Below the pieces are notes generated by a model that had not been told where the DNA came from, did not search any database, and worked only from the letters and a program-made list of their open reading frames with translations. The position numbers and the translations under genes are program-made. From Deinococcus sp. AB2017081 (GTDB lineage Bacteria; Deinococcota; Deinococci; Deinococcales; Deinococcaceae), in NCBI RefSeq assembly GCF_034440735.1, contig NZ_CP140098.1:367001-431000 (forward strand): a stretch of 64,000 nt of DNA. The letters are read 5' to 3'. Shown here piece by piece: positions 7,791-16,442 of the stretch; position 1 is the first letter of the stretch, and every line of letters begins with the position of its first letter.

Positions 7791-8662
7791 CGGCCACCCC
7801 CCTTCCAACAGAGTCCACCCTGCCAGCCGCCACTGGCAACGCGAACTGGCGGCGCTTCCGGCGCAATCCGGGCGCGATGGTCGGGCTGGTGCTGCTGGCC
7901 CTGCTGGTCACCGCGGCGCTGCTCGGGCCGGCGCTGACGGGCGACCCGGCGGCGCAGAACCTCGGGGCGCGGCTCCAGGCGCCGTCTGGAGCACATCCGC
8001 TGGGCACTGATCAGCTGGGGCGGGACGTGCTGGCCCGCGTGCTGAACGGGGCGCGGATCTCGCTGGGTCTGGGCGTCAGCGTCATGCTGGCGTCGCTGCT
8101 GGTCGGATCGGCGGTGGGCCTCGTGGCGGGCCTGCGCGGCGGCTGGTGGGACGAGGGCCTGATGCGCGTGACCGACATCTTCCTGGCCTTTCCCAGCCTG
8201 ATCCTCGCCATGGCGATCTCGGCCGCGCTGGGGCCGAGCCTGACGAACGTGATGATCGCGGTGGCGCTGGTGTCGTGGCCCACCTACGCGCGGCTCATCC
8301 GTGCCCAGGTGCTCGCCCTGCGCGAGCGGGAATTCGTCGAGGCCGCCCGTGCGCTTGGCTCGACCCAGGGCCGCATCGCCGTGCGGCACCTGCTGCCCAA
8401 CGCGCTGGCCCCGCTGCTCGTGCAGGGCAGTTTCGACGTGGGCAGCGCCATCCTGACCGCCGCCGGGCTGGGGTTCATCGGCTTCGGGGCGCAGCCCCCC
8501 ACGCCCGAATGGGGCGCGATGGTCAGCGAGACGCGCAACTACATCGGCCCCGCCCCGTGGGCGTCGAGTGCGCCCGCCGTGGCGATCCTGCTGACCGTGC
8601 TGGCCTTCAACCTGCTCGGGGATGGCCTGCGGGACGTGTTCGACCCGAGGGCGGCGCGGTAG
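7787..8662 (+). CDS. ABC transporter permease, DppC family
   Basis: 291 aa. It has the DppC layout: a cytoplasmic N-terminus with WRRFRRNPGAMVGLV, a first membrane helix, HPLGTDQLGRDVLARVLNGAR, four to five further helices, and the EAA loop (FVEAARALGSTQGRIAVRHLLPNA). The GTG start at 7787 overlaps the DppB stop (GTGA), so 7787 is preferred over the longer open frame starting at 7631, whose N-terminal part is out-of-frame dppB sequence. It is the last gene of the importer operon. The next gene is a regulator 57 bp away. Confidence 0.9.
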   Translation: MTATPLPTESTLPAATGNANWRRFRRNPGAMVGLVLLALLVTAALLGPALTGDPAAQNLGARLQAPSGAHPLGTDQLGRDVLARVLNGARISLGLGVSVMLASLLVGSAVGLVAGLRGGWWDEGLMRVTDIFLAFPSLILAMAISAALGPSLTNVMIAVALVSWPTYARLIRAQVLALREREFVEAARALGSTQGRIAVRHLLPNALAPLLVQGSFDVGSAILTAAGLGFIGFGAQPPTPEWGAMVSETRNYIGPAPWASSAPAVAILLTVLAFNLLGDGLRDVFDPRAAR

Positions 8663-8719
8663 GGAGGTCGGGACGCGACCCAGTTCGACGTTCAGACCCA
8701 CCCGGCCATACTGTCTTTC

Positions 8720-9640
8720 ATGAACCGCACGGATCGCCTGCTGGCCGTGGTGCTGGAACTCCAGGGCCGCGAGTGGACGACCGCTGCCGCCCTGGCCCGG
8801 CAGTTCGGCATCAGCGAGCGCACCGTGTACCGGGACGTGCTGGCCCTGAACGAGGCCGGCGTGCCGGTGCTCAGCGTGCCGGGACGCGGCTACTCGCTGA
8901 TGCCGGGATATTTCCTGCCGCCGCTGCACCTGAGCGTGCCCGAGGCGGTGATGCTCTCGCTGGGGGCAGAGGCCGTGAGTGCCGCCTTCGACGCCGAATA
9001 CCGCGCGGCGGCGCAGTCGGCGCAGAAGAAACTGACGGCGGCCCTGCCGGACGGTCGGCGCGGAGAGGTCGAGGATCTGCGTGGCCGCCTGCGCGTGGTA
9101 CCGCCCGACGAGGGCGCAGACGCCGAACTCCTGCGCGTGCTGCGCGGCGCGGTGCTGGGCGGGCGTGTGGTGGGCTTCACGTACCACAAACCCGGCGGCG
9201 ATCCCGGAGGGAGGCAGGTCTTCCCGCTGTCTCTGGTCTACCTGCACGGCGCGTGGCTGCTGGGGGCCTACGATCCCGCGCGCAGCGACCGGCGCACCTT
9301 CCGCCTGAGCCGCATCGAGCACCTGACGGTCGAGGCCACGACCTTCGACCGCGACCCTGCGTGGCGCACCGGCCCGGAACCTGACCGGGAGGGGCGGAAC
9401 GTGACCGTGCGCCTGCAGTTTCCCGCCGGATCGGAGCGGGCCCTGCGCGAGCGGCCGAGTTTCTTTCAGCACGCCGTGACGCCCGCGCGAGGCGGGCTGG
9501 AGGTCACCCTGCGCGTGCGGGACGGGCGGGACGTGCTGGCGTGGGTGCTGTCCTGGGGCGCGGACGTGCGCGTGCTGGAGCCGGACGGTCTGAGGGAACT
9601 GGTGCAGGCCGAGGCGCGGGGTATGCTCGCAGGCTCCTGA
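8720..9640 (+). CDS. YafY-type transcriptional regulator (HTH + WYL domain)
   Basis: 306 aa. The N-terminal HTH_11 winged helix (ALARQFGISERTVYRDVLAL, about residues 22-41) is followed by PGRGYSL and a WYL-like sensor domain from about residue 130 (VVGFTYHK, FPLSLVYLHGAWLLGAYD, RTFRLSRIEHL) plus a WCX-type C-terminal extension. WYL proteins bind ligands or nucleic acid and act as repressors or activators. It is followed at 9742-9780 by a palindromic block in front of a VOC gene that recurs before another VOC gene at 13664. I infer that this is the target site of this regulator. Confidence 0.85.
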   Translation: MNRTDRLLAVVLELQGREWTTAAALARQFGISERTVYRDVLALNEAGVPVLSVPGRGYSLMPGYFLPPLHLSVPEAVMLSLGAEAVSAAFDAEYRAAAQSAQKKLTAALPDGRRGEVEDLRGRLRVVPPDEGADAELLRVLRGAVLGGRVVGFTYHKPGGDPGGRQVFPLSLVYLHGAWLLGAYDPARSDRRTFRLSRIEHLTVEATTFDRDPAWRTGPEPDREGRNVTVRLQFPAGSERALRERPSFFQHAVTPARGGLEVTLRVRDGRDVLAWVLSWGADVRVLEPDGLRELVQAEARGMLAGS

Positions 9641-9741
9641 CAGCAGGGTTCAGGGGGAGTGACGGACACGGCAGCGGTTGGACGTGGAAGCGAGGGGCAT
9701 CAGTTCAGCCCCGGGGTGGAACTGAACACCGCTGTGACACC

Positions 9742-9780
9742 GCTCCTGACATAGGGCTGTCACTGGCCCCCGGCAGCATG
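9742..9780. promoter_or_regulatory. 39-bp duplicated upstream block with operator-like palindrome, copy 1
   Basis: This block is identical over 39 bases to 13620-13658. It contains TGACA (9747-9751), a 6-nt spacer and TGTCA (9758-9762), a perfect 5-bp inverted repeat. Both copies lie directly in front of genes for VOC proteins. A further TGTGACA half-site lies just upstream. The nearby WYL regulator at 8720-9640 is the obvious candidate binder (inference). Confidence 0.7.
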
Positions 9781-9798
9781 ACGTCAGGAGGCACCACC

Positions 9799-10158
9799 AT
9801 GCACACGAATCTCGATTTCATCGCCCTGCACACCACCGACCTCACCGCCGCCCGCCAGTACTACACCGGGGTTCTGGGCTTCGAGACCACCTCTGGCCCG
9901 CCCACTGCGGCGGTCTTCACTCAGGCTGGTGGAGCGACGCTGGCTGTCCGTGAGCCCCTGCCGCACGAACCGCAGGATCACCTCGGCGCAGGCGTCAGCG
10001 TGTGGTTCGGGGTGCCGGACGCCGATGCGTACCATGCCCGGATCGCGGCAGCGGGCGCACAGGTCATCCAGCCCCCGCAGGACGGCCCCTTCGGGCGGAT
10101 GTTCAGCGTCCGCACGCCGGACGGTCACACCCTGACGTTCCACCAGACGCCGGCGTGA
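9799..10158 (+). CDS. VOC (glyoxalase/bleomycin-resistance fold) protein 1
   Basis: 119 aa, one VOC module pair: LDFIALHTTDLTAARQYY at the N-terminus, then GVSVWFGVPDADAYHARIAAAG and GPFGRMFSVRTPDGHTLTF. The sequence resembles the VOC protein at 13664 (shared FGR.F....PDGH). The reaction is unknown; family members include glyoxalases, dioxygenases and drug-binding proteins. The start at 9799 has an ideal AGGAGG at 9786-9791, so the longer open frame is rejected. Expression is probably governed by the palindrome at 9747-9762. Confidence 0.85.
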   Translation: MHTNLDFIALHTTDLTAARQYYTGVLGFETTSGPPTAAVFTQAGGATLAVREPLPHEPQDHLGAGVSVWFGVPDADAYHARIAAAGAQVIQPPQDGPFGRMFSVRTPDGHTLTFHQTPA

Positions 10159-10188
10159 CGTCGGCCCTATCCGTCCCAGGGGGACTAT

Positions 10189-13140
10189 TCAGCGCCCCAG
10201 CTGCTGGAGGATCACCGGGTCGGTAATCGCCGTGTCGTCGGCCAGCAGGAACGCCTTGGACAGCACCAGCGACAGCACCCGGTCACCGTCGAACTCCACG
10301 TCGAGGCCGCTGCCCTTCCCACCGGGGATGATGCACAGGTACTGGTCGTTGGGCTCCATCAGGATGTTGGCCGAGCCCAGGTGAATCCGGTACGCGCGGC
10401 GGTTGCCCTGCACGCGCAGGAAGCGGCCGTCCAGGGTCAGGCGGTCTCTGATCTTCAGGCGCGGGATCAGGCGTTCCAGGTACGCGGCGCGGGTCTTGGC
10501 CGTCTCAGTGAGTTCGCCAAACGAGTAGGACTGCCAGTATTCACGGAAACGTCCGCCGGGGCCGCCGTCCTGCCACGTGGGATCATTGCCCACCGAGGCC
10601 ACGCCCACGAACAGATCGACGTCGCGCAGCACCTCCGACAGCGCCAGGGGCGGAATCTGAGAGAGCGGCAGCGGGGCCACGGGCTGCTGCGTCTGGTTCA
10701 CCCACATGGTGTACCCGCCGCCCCCGGCGTGCGCGTGGTTCTCGGGAGCGCCCTGCGGGTAGAAACGCACCTGATCGGTACTCAGGCGCAGGTAACTGCC
10801 GGACTCGGTGCTGTCCTCGCCATAGTTCTCGCCCACGCCCTCGATCCAGTATTCCGCCCGCAGGCCGTACGCGAGTAGGTCGCGCATGGCGGGCGGGTAC
10901 GAATCGTCTACCATCAGCCGCAGCCGGTTGCGCCAGCCGCGCAGCGCCGCCAGCGCGTGGAACTGGTGCTGGCGCAGGATGTGCCCCGCGAAGCGGTTGG
11001 AATACGTATTCGTGCGCCGCTCGGCGTCGGTCAGCACGTAGACCTCGCGCCACGCCTGCTTGAACGGCTGGCGGATGTCCAGCGTTTCCAGCCGGCGACG
11101 CCACGCCAGCACCTCCTCCACCGCCCGCCCGAGAGGATGCCACAGCCGGATTACAGCGGTCGGCAGGATGGGAACGCTCTCTCCCTGTACGTTCCGCATC
11201 TCACCATCCGCCCACAGCGCGGGCACGCCGTCCACCACCCAGATCAGCCGCCGCGCCACCGTGCCGGCCAGCGGGTGGTTCAGGTAGCGCTCCAGCCACG
11301 CCTCGCCGGCCCACATGCGCGGCTGGATCATCAGAGTGTCGAGCCGCTGCGACAGCGCCACCACGGACTTCTCGGCCTCCTTCTGCGCGGCCTTCAGGTC
11401 GGCCAGTTCCTCGGCGTAGTCCTTCTTCACAGCTGCCGGGACGCTTTTCATGGTCTTGCCGTCCCGGCTGAAGCCCAGGTGGGCACCGGCCGCGTCCATG
11501 GTCAGCCGCGCCTCCACGTCGCCCAGCATGTCCGTGCGCTCGCCCACTGCCGTCAGGCCCAGGGTGGGTACGCCCAGTTCCAGCAGCTCGTCCGGCGTGA
11601 CGTTCAGGCGCTCCGCCACCACGTCCAGCCCCTTCTGTACTTCCTTCAAGGTCCCCTTGAAGGTCACGGTCGTCGCCAGCCGCGCCAGTGCCGACAGGGC
11701 CGCGCCGGACTCGGTGCGCGACAGGGCATACACCGCAGCGTTGGCGATCTTCGGCGCACGGGGGCCGACGCCCGGCACCTTCTTCAGCGCCGATTCCACC
11801 ACGCCGGCCACCACCCGGATCAGTGCGTCGTCGGCCACCAGGGGCACCATCCACAGCAGGCCCTTGAGCGACAGCGCGTTGAATTCGTCGAGCATCAGGT
11901 TTGGATCGCCGCCGTACTGGACGGGATTCAGGCGAAAGGTACGCGGCCGGGGCAGCAGCGGCAGCGCGGCCGTCAGCACCTCGCGGAACGGCGCCGCGCC
12001 GACGGCGTTCAGGTGCTTCTCGGCGTCTTTCAGCCATTTCGCCGTGGGCTTCCCCGCAGACGCCGTGCGCGCGAAGGCCACCAGCGCGGGCCAGGGCTGC
12101 CGCTGCTCGGCGGGAAGAGTGTCCAGGCGGGTCAGGAAGGCGTCCGACCACGCCTCGCCGGGGTTGAGTTCGGGGGTGAGGGTGTTCGCAACGAGTGCCC
12201 ACCACGGGTATTTCTCGGCGGTTGGCCCCCAGTAGGAGACCATTGCAGATCTTCTGGCAGCCGCGAGACCGAGCGGAGTCATTCGGTTCTGCCTGAATGC
12301 CTGCTCCACGAGAGGATGGAGATAGCTCTCGTTACCCGACCATTGGCCGTAATAAACCAGAGGACTGGCGAACGGTTCCATCTGTGTTCGGATCACAGCT
12401 GCCAATTCCTCGCCGTCCAATTGTTGGACAAGCGGTTTCAGCATCATTCTTACCACTCGATCCCACGCCCTTACAGCGCCTCGCATACCTGACGTCACCC
12501 CGTCTGTGCCCTGATGAGGTAGGTTTTGCAGGCTCAGAACACGCTGGAGTAGGTATCGATTCTGCCCCGCAGGAACAGGTGGCAACGGCAAAGGCTCTCT
12601 CTGTGGTTGATCATCATAAATATCCTGCCTGGCACGCTCTTGCAGGACAGCAAGCCAGAGGTCTGCCGCCTCCTGACCCTTCGCCGTGGTCAGCGCGACT
12701 TCAAGGTCGTTCAGCCTGTCGAGTAGGATCAACGCCTCAATCACCGACGCCCTGAGTGTGGGTGCAGATAGTGCCCCGACCTCGATTTCACGAAGTTTCC
12801 GTAGAATCAAGTCGTGCGCAGGCTGGGAAAGCTCTCGCAGTTCTCGTAACAAAGTTAATGGAGTTGGATTGACACGCATCCAGGCTGCTAGGCGAGCGGA
12901 AATCACCAAACCAGGCTCTAAGATGTCGGCTTTATCTTCAATCGCAAGCCAGATCAGATGTATCCATTGAGGGTGGCGGAGTTCCTCACTTTCGAGTAAG
13001 GCGTTCAGGCGAGTAATTTCAGCTTCTCGCGGGTAACTTACCTGTGTGCTCAGCTCCTTGAAGGCCTTGAAATATCGTTCCGGGACGACCTGCCCGTTGA
13101 TCTCGTAGCCGCTGGGGCCGCTGGACATGAAGAGGGCCAT
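10189..13140 (-). CDS. Large DUF4132-domain protein
   Basis: 983 aa cytoplasmic protein. The C-terminal ~400 residues carry the DUF4132 pattern: GEAWLERYLNHPLAGTVARR, a segment DVDLFVGVASVGNDPTW, then YWQSYSFGELTETAKTRAAY and LIPRLKI. The family includes E. coli YehI and MolR-type proteins, and no enzymatic activity is established. The 5' third of the gene (about 12240-13140) is clearly lower in GC and has different codon choice from the rest, as if the N-terminus had been exchanged. It lies 4 bp behind a small beta-rich protein gene, so the two form an operon flanked on both sides by the duplicated VOC operator block. Confidence 0.85.
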   Translation of the reverse strand: MALFMSSGPSGYEINGQVVPERYFKAFKELSTQVSYPREAEITRLNALLESEELRHPQWIHLIWLAIEDKADILEPGLVISARLAAWMRVNPTPLTLLRELRELSQPAHDLILRKLREIEVGALSAPTLRASVIEALILLDRLNDLEVALTTAKGQEAADLWLAVLQERARQDIYDDQPQREPLPLPPVPAGQNRYLLQRVLSLQNLPHQGTDGVTSGMRGAVRAWDRVVRMMLKPLVQQLDGEELAAVIRTQMEPFASPLVYYGQWSGNESYLHPLVEQAFRQNRMTPLGLAAARRSAMVSYWGPTAEKYPWWALVANTLTPELNPGEAWSDAFLTRLDTLPAEQRQPWPALVAFARTASAGKPTAKWLKDAEKHLNAVGAAPFREVLTAALPLLPRPRTFRLNPVQYGGDPNLMLDEFNALSLKGLLWMVPLVADDALIRVVAGVVESALKKVPGVGPRAPKIANAAVYALSRTESGAALSALARLATTVTFKGTLKEVQKGLDVVAERLNVTPDELLELGVPTLGLTAVGERTDMLGDVEARLTMDAAGAHLGFSRDGKTMKSVPAAVKKDYAEELADLKAAQKEAEKSVVALSQRLDTLMIQPRMWAGEAWLERYLNHPLAGTVARRLIWVVDGVPALWADGEMRNVQGESVPILPTAVIRLWHPLGRAVEEVLAWRRRLETLDIRQPFKQAWREVYVLTDAERRTNTYSNRFAGHILRQHQFHALAALRGWRNRLRLMVDDSYPPAMRDLLAYGLRAEYWIEGVGENYGEDSTESGSYLRLSTDQVRFYPQGAPENHAHAGGGGYTMWVNQTQQPVAPLPLSQIPPLALSEVLRDVDLFVGVASVGNDPTWQDGGPGGRFREYWQSYSFGELTETAKTRAAYLERLIPRLKIRDRLTLDGRFLRVQGNRRAYRIHLGSANILMEPNDQYLCIIPGGKGSGLDVEFDGDRVLSLVLSKAFLLADDTAITDPVILQQLGR

Positions 13141-13144
13141 CCCC

Positions 13145-13549
13145 CTACCCCCCCACCAACGGCACCAACTTGATAAACGTCACGTCCAGCGGGTGCCCCA
13201 GCCGCAGCGTCACGGGCTCGTCCAGCGCCTCGGCCTGCCGGTCGCCGATCAGGATGATGATGCCGCCACGGGTGAACGCCTCCACGGCGCGGGCCGACTG
13301 CTGCTCCCAGTCGATGCGGCGTGAGCGCGCCAGGCCGGGGCTGTTCAGCTCGCGTTCCATCCCCTCGGGCACGACCAGCCCCCGGAAGCATTCCTGATTC
13401 CCGGCGTTGTACGTGGAGACCTCGTCGTACACGCGGCGGCGGATCAGTTCGCGCACACTCACGGTCTCGGTCTCGAAGTCCAGCGTCAGGGCGGGGATGG
13501 GCTGGGGTCTCGCGGTGGTCTCGTCGAGGACATTCACGGTGTAGGACAT
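13145..13549 (-). CDS. Small protein encoded with DUF4132, possibly beta-grasp fold
   Basis: 134 aa, not recognised. The N-terminus alternates strands (MSYTVNVLDET, LTLDFETETVSVRELI) and then has a basic helix (RRRVYDEVSTYN), an order that recalls ubiquitin-like beta-grasp proteins. The C-terminal half has AFTRGGIIILIGDRQ and ends at LVPLVGG, a di-Gly C-terminus. The start at 13549 has AGGAGG about 8 nt upstream on the minus strand. The gene is 4 bp from the DUF4132 gene, which implies a joint function. The fold assignment is a guess from the strand pattern. Confidence 0.65.
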   Translation of the reverse strand: MSYTVNVLDETTARPQPIPALTLDFETETVSVRELIRRRVYDEVSTYNAGNQECFRGLVVPEGMERELNSPGLARSRRIDWEQQSARAVEAFTRGGIIILIGDRQAEALDEPVTLRLGHPLDVTFIKLVPLVGG

Positions 13550-13619
13550 GATTCGGGCCTCCTGATTCTGTTCACAGCGTAACATACATCCAGTCTGATG
13601 GTGCCCATCTCACCATGTT

Positions 13620-13658
13620 GCTCCTGACATAGGGCTGTCACTGGCCCCCGGCAGCATG
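13620..13658. promoter_or_regulatory. 39-bp duplicated upstream block with operator-like palindrome, copy 2
   Basis: Exact copy of 9742-9780, with TGACA at 13625-13629 and TGTCA at 13636-13640. It sits in the short intergenic space between the divergent small-protein gene (start 13549) and the VOC gene (start 13664), so it could control both directions. Its last bases are the ATG-like triplet and part of the GGAGG region used by the VOC gene. Confidence 0.7.
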
Positions 13659-13663
13659 GAGGC

Positions 13664-14017
13664 ATGAAGACAGACCTGAGCTTCGTGACGCTGCACACCG
13701 CCGACTACGCCGCCGCCCTGGCCTTCTTCACAGATGTGCTCGGCTTCGAGGTCACCGAGGAACGCCCCGGCGCGAACGCCTTTGTACCGTCGGGCGGGGC
13801 CGGGCTGGCCCTGCGGACGAGTCCAGTACTACAGCCGCCGCTGGGTACGGGTGTGACCGTGTACTTCACGGTGCCCGACGTGCAGGCCTACCACGACCAG
13901 GTGGCGGGGCGCGGCGCGACCATCAGCGAGCCGCTGCACGACATGCCCTTCGGGCGGACATTCACGGCGCAGTCGCCCGACGGGCACCAGCTCGGCTTCT
14001 GGCAGGCGCCGGCATGA
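13664..14017 (+). CDS. VOC (glyoxalase/bleomycin-resistance fold) protein 2
   Basis: 117 aa. It has LSFVTLHTADYAAALAFFTDVLGFEVTEE at the N-terminus and VTVYFTVPDVQAYHDQV and PFGRTFTAQSPDGHQLGFW in the second half, so it is a paralog of the VOC protein at 9799. GGAGG precedes the ATG by 4 nt. The stop overlaps the AlkA-like gene by 4 bp (ATGA), making a three-gene operon VOC, HhH-GPD protein, VOC. The link to a DNA-repair fold suggests a role with reactive electrophiles or drugs (inference). Confidence 0.85.
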   Translation: MKTDLSFVTLHTADYAAALAFFTDVLGFEVTEERPGANAFVPSGGAGLALRTSPVLQPPLGTGVTVYFTVPDVQAYHDQVAGRGATISEPLHDMPFGRTFTAQSPDGHQLGFWQAPA

Positions 14018-14922
14018 GCGTGGTCACGCTGACGTTGCCAGTCATGCCGCCCTTCGACTTCAGCCACACGCTGACTTTCCTGACCGGCTTTCCACCCACG
14101 CAGGGCGAGCAGGATACGGTCAGCGAGCTGCGGGGGGCCACGCGCCTGCACGGGCAGACCGTGGGCTTTGTGGTGCGTGCGGGCGGCGGGGGGCTGGACG
14201 TGAGCCTGCATCCGGAACGCCCCCTGGAGGCTGCCCAGGTGCAGGCACTGCGCGAGCGGATCGCCTTCTTCCTGGGGGCGGACGTGGATCTGAAGCCCTT
14301 CTATACGCTGGCTGGGCCGGACGACGCGATGGGGCCCGTCGTCCGGGCGCTGCACGGTTTCCACCAGCCGCGCTTCCTAACACCCTTCGAGGTCGCATGC
14401 TGGGCGGTGCTCACGCAGCGCCAGCCGCTGGCTCAGGCGCGGCGCATGAAGCGGACGCTTTCGGACGCGCACGGGGGCACGTGGGAGGATCACCCGGCCT
14501 TCCCGGAGCCGGGCGATCTGGCTGGGCTGAGCCCCGAAGACTTCCACGCCCTGATCCCGAACGAGCGCAAGGCCCGGAGCCTGCACGCGGTCACGCAGGC
14601 GTTCCAGGGGGTGCAGACTGCCGACCTGGCCGCCGCCCCGTACGACGGAGTGCGGGACTGGCTGCTGGGCCTCCCCGGCATCGGGGAGTGGAGTGCGCTC
14701 TTTGTCCTGCTGCGCGGGCTGGGGCGCGTGGAACGCCTGTACGGGAACACCGGAACCCCTCTGCTGCAAGAACTCCTGCGGGCGGCCCGGCCCATGTACG
14801 GTGACCTGAGCCCGCAGCAGCTGTGGGCCATTGCCGACAGGTACGGCGAGCAGCAGGGCCAGTGGGGCATCTACCTGCGCAGCCGTTCCGCCTTCACGCC
14901 AGACCGGGAGCGTGCCGCATGA
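14014..14922 (+). CDS. AlkA-like HhH-GPD protein, catalytic Asp apparently replaced
   Basis: 302 aa, laid out as in 3-methyladenine glycosylase II: an N-terminal AlkA_N-like domain (1-110), FEVACWAVLTQRQPLAQARRM, then the helix-hairpin-helix LPGIGEWSA (220-228). In AlkA the catalytic Asp follows about 20 residues later in LPDD. Aligned without gaps from the hairpin, those two Asp positions read N-T (about 245-246, in LYGNTGTPLL). The protein may therefore bind DNA without base excision or use another residue. ATGA overlaps link it to VOC genes on both sides. Confidence 0.8.
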   Translation: MSVVTLTLPVMPPFDFSHTLTFLTGFPPTQGEQDTVSELRGATRLHGQTVGFVVRAGGGGLDVSLHPERPLEAAQVQALRERIAFFLGADVDLKPFYTLAGPDDAMGPVVRALHGFHQPRFLTPFEVACWAVLTQRQPLAQARRMKRTLSDAHGGTWEDHPAFPEPGDLAGLSPEDFHALIPNERKARSLHAVTQAFQGVQTADLAAAPYDGVRDWLLGLPGIGEWSALFVLLRGLGRVERLYGNTGTPLLQELLRAARPMYGDLSPQQLWAIADRYGEQQGQWGIYLRSRSAFTPDRERAA

Positions 14923-15311
14923 CCCTGAACTACGTGAGCATCCTCGTGTCCGACATGGCCCGGTCGCTGGCCTTCTACCGCACGCTGGGCCTGCCCATCC
15001 CGGAGGACGTGGACACGGCACAGGGCCACGTCGAGATCGAGGTCGGCGGGCTGCGGATCGCGTGGGAGACCGAGGCGCTGATGCGCGGGCTGAACCCCGG
15101 CTGGATTCGCCCGGACGCCGGGGGCCGGATCGGCATCGGGGTGCAGGCCACGTCGCCCGCCGGAGTGGACGACGCCATGACCCGCCTGCGGGCCGCCGGG
15201 TACGATGCCCCGGAGCCCTTCGACGCCCCATGGGGCCAGCGTTACGCGACGGTGACCGACCCGGACGGAACCGGCGTGGACGTCTTCGCATGGAGGGCTG
15301 ACGCGGGCTGA
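14919..15311 (+). CDS. VOC (glyoxalase/bleomycin-resistance fold) protein 3
   Basis: 130 aa. LNYVSILVSDMARSLAFYRTLGL opens the first module and WGQRYATVTDPDGTGVDVF closes the second, the usual VOC end with a Glu or Asp ligand nearby. It is less similar to the other two VOC proteins of this region than they are to each other. The start at 14919 overlaps the AlkA-like stop (ATGA); the longer open frame beginning at 14823 is out-of-frame glycosylase sequence. It is the last gene of the operon. Confidence 0.85.
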   Translation: MTLNYVSILVSDMARSLAFYRTLGLPIPEDVDTAQGHVEIEVGGLRIAWETEALMRGLNPGWIRPDAGGRIGIGVQATSPAGVDDAMTRLRAAGYDAPEPFDAPWGQRYATVTDPDGTGVDVFAWRADAG

Positions 15312-15371
15312 CGGCCAGACCCTGAGCCGGTCGACCCGGTCGACGCCGCCGCCAGCGGCTATCCTGCCCCC

Positions 15372-16244
<873 letters not shown>

Positions 16245-16269
16245 TCCTGGGCACCATCTGGGCCGAAAG

Positions 16270-16438
16270 TTATCCACAGGCTTATCCACAATGGGTGTGG
16301 ACAACCTGTGGATAACCCCAGTCCCGACCGCCGCCTCCGAGCGGCAAAAGCCTGTCTGGAACGAACAGGAGACGACCCCGCGACATGACCTTCAGCTGTT
16401 CCAGAGTTATCCACAGGCTGCCGTTTCACTGTGGATAA
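16270..16438. other. Cluster of six DnaA boxes
   Basis: Perfect TTATCCACA boxes lie at 16270-16278, 16282-16290 and 16407-16415 (+) and at 16307-16315 and 16430-16438 (-). A TTGTCCACA variant is at 16296-16304 (-). The first four form a near-perfect inverted arrangement (two + boxes facing two - boxes). No A+T-rich unwinding region or dnaA/dnaN gene is visible nearby. This could titrate DnaA or be a regulatory or secondary initiation site. Confidence 0.85.
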
Positions 16439-16442
16439 CTCT
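16403..16442. repeat. 14-bp inverted repeat built from two DnaA boxes
   Basis: AGAGTTATCCACAG (16403-16416) pairs perfectly with CTGTGGATAACTCT (16429-16442) around a 12-nt loop. The right arm lies in the end of trpF, whose stop codon is in the loop and stem. It could also act as a transcription terminator for the convergent genes, though no T-run follows. Confidence 0.7.

Noticed and set aside
16270..16438. Chromosomal oriC proper
   Set aside because: No dnaA or dnaN gene and no AT-rich unwinding region are present, so I call it only a DnaA-box cluster.
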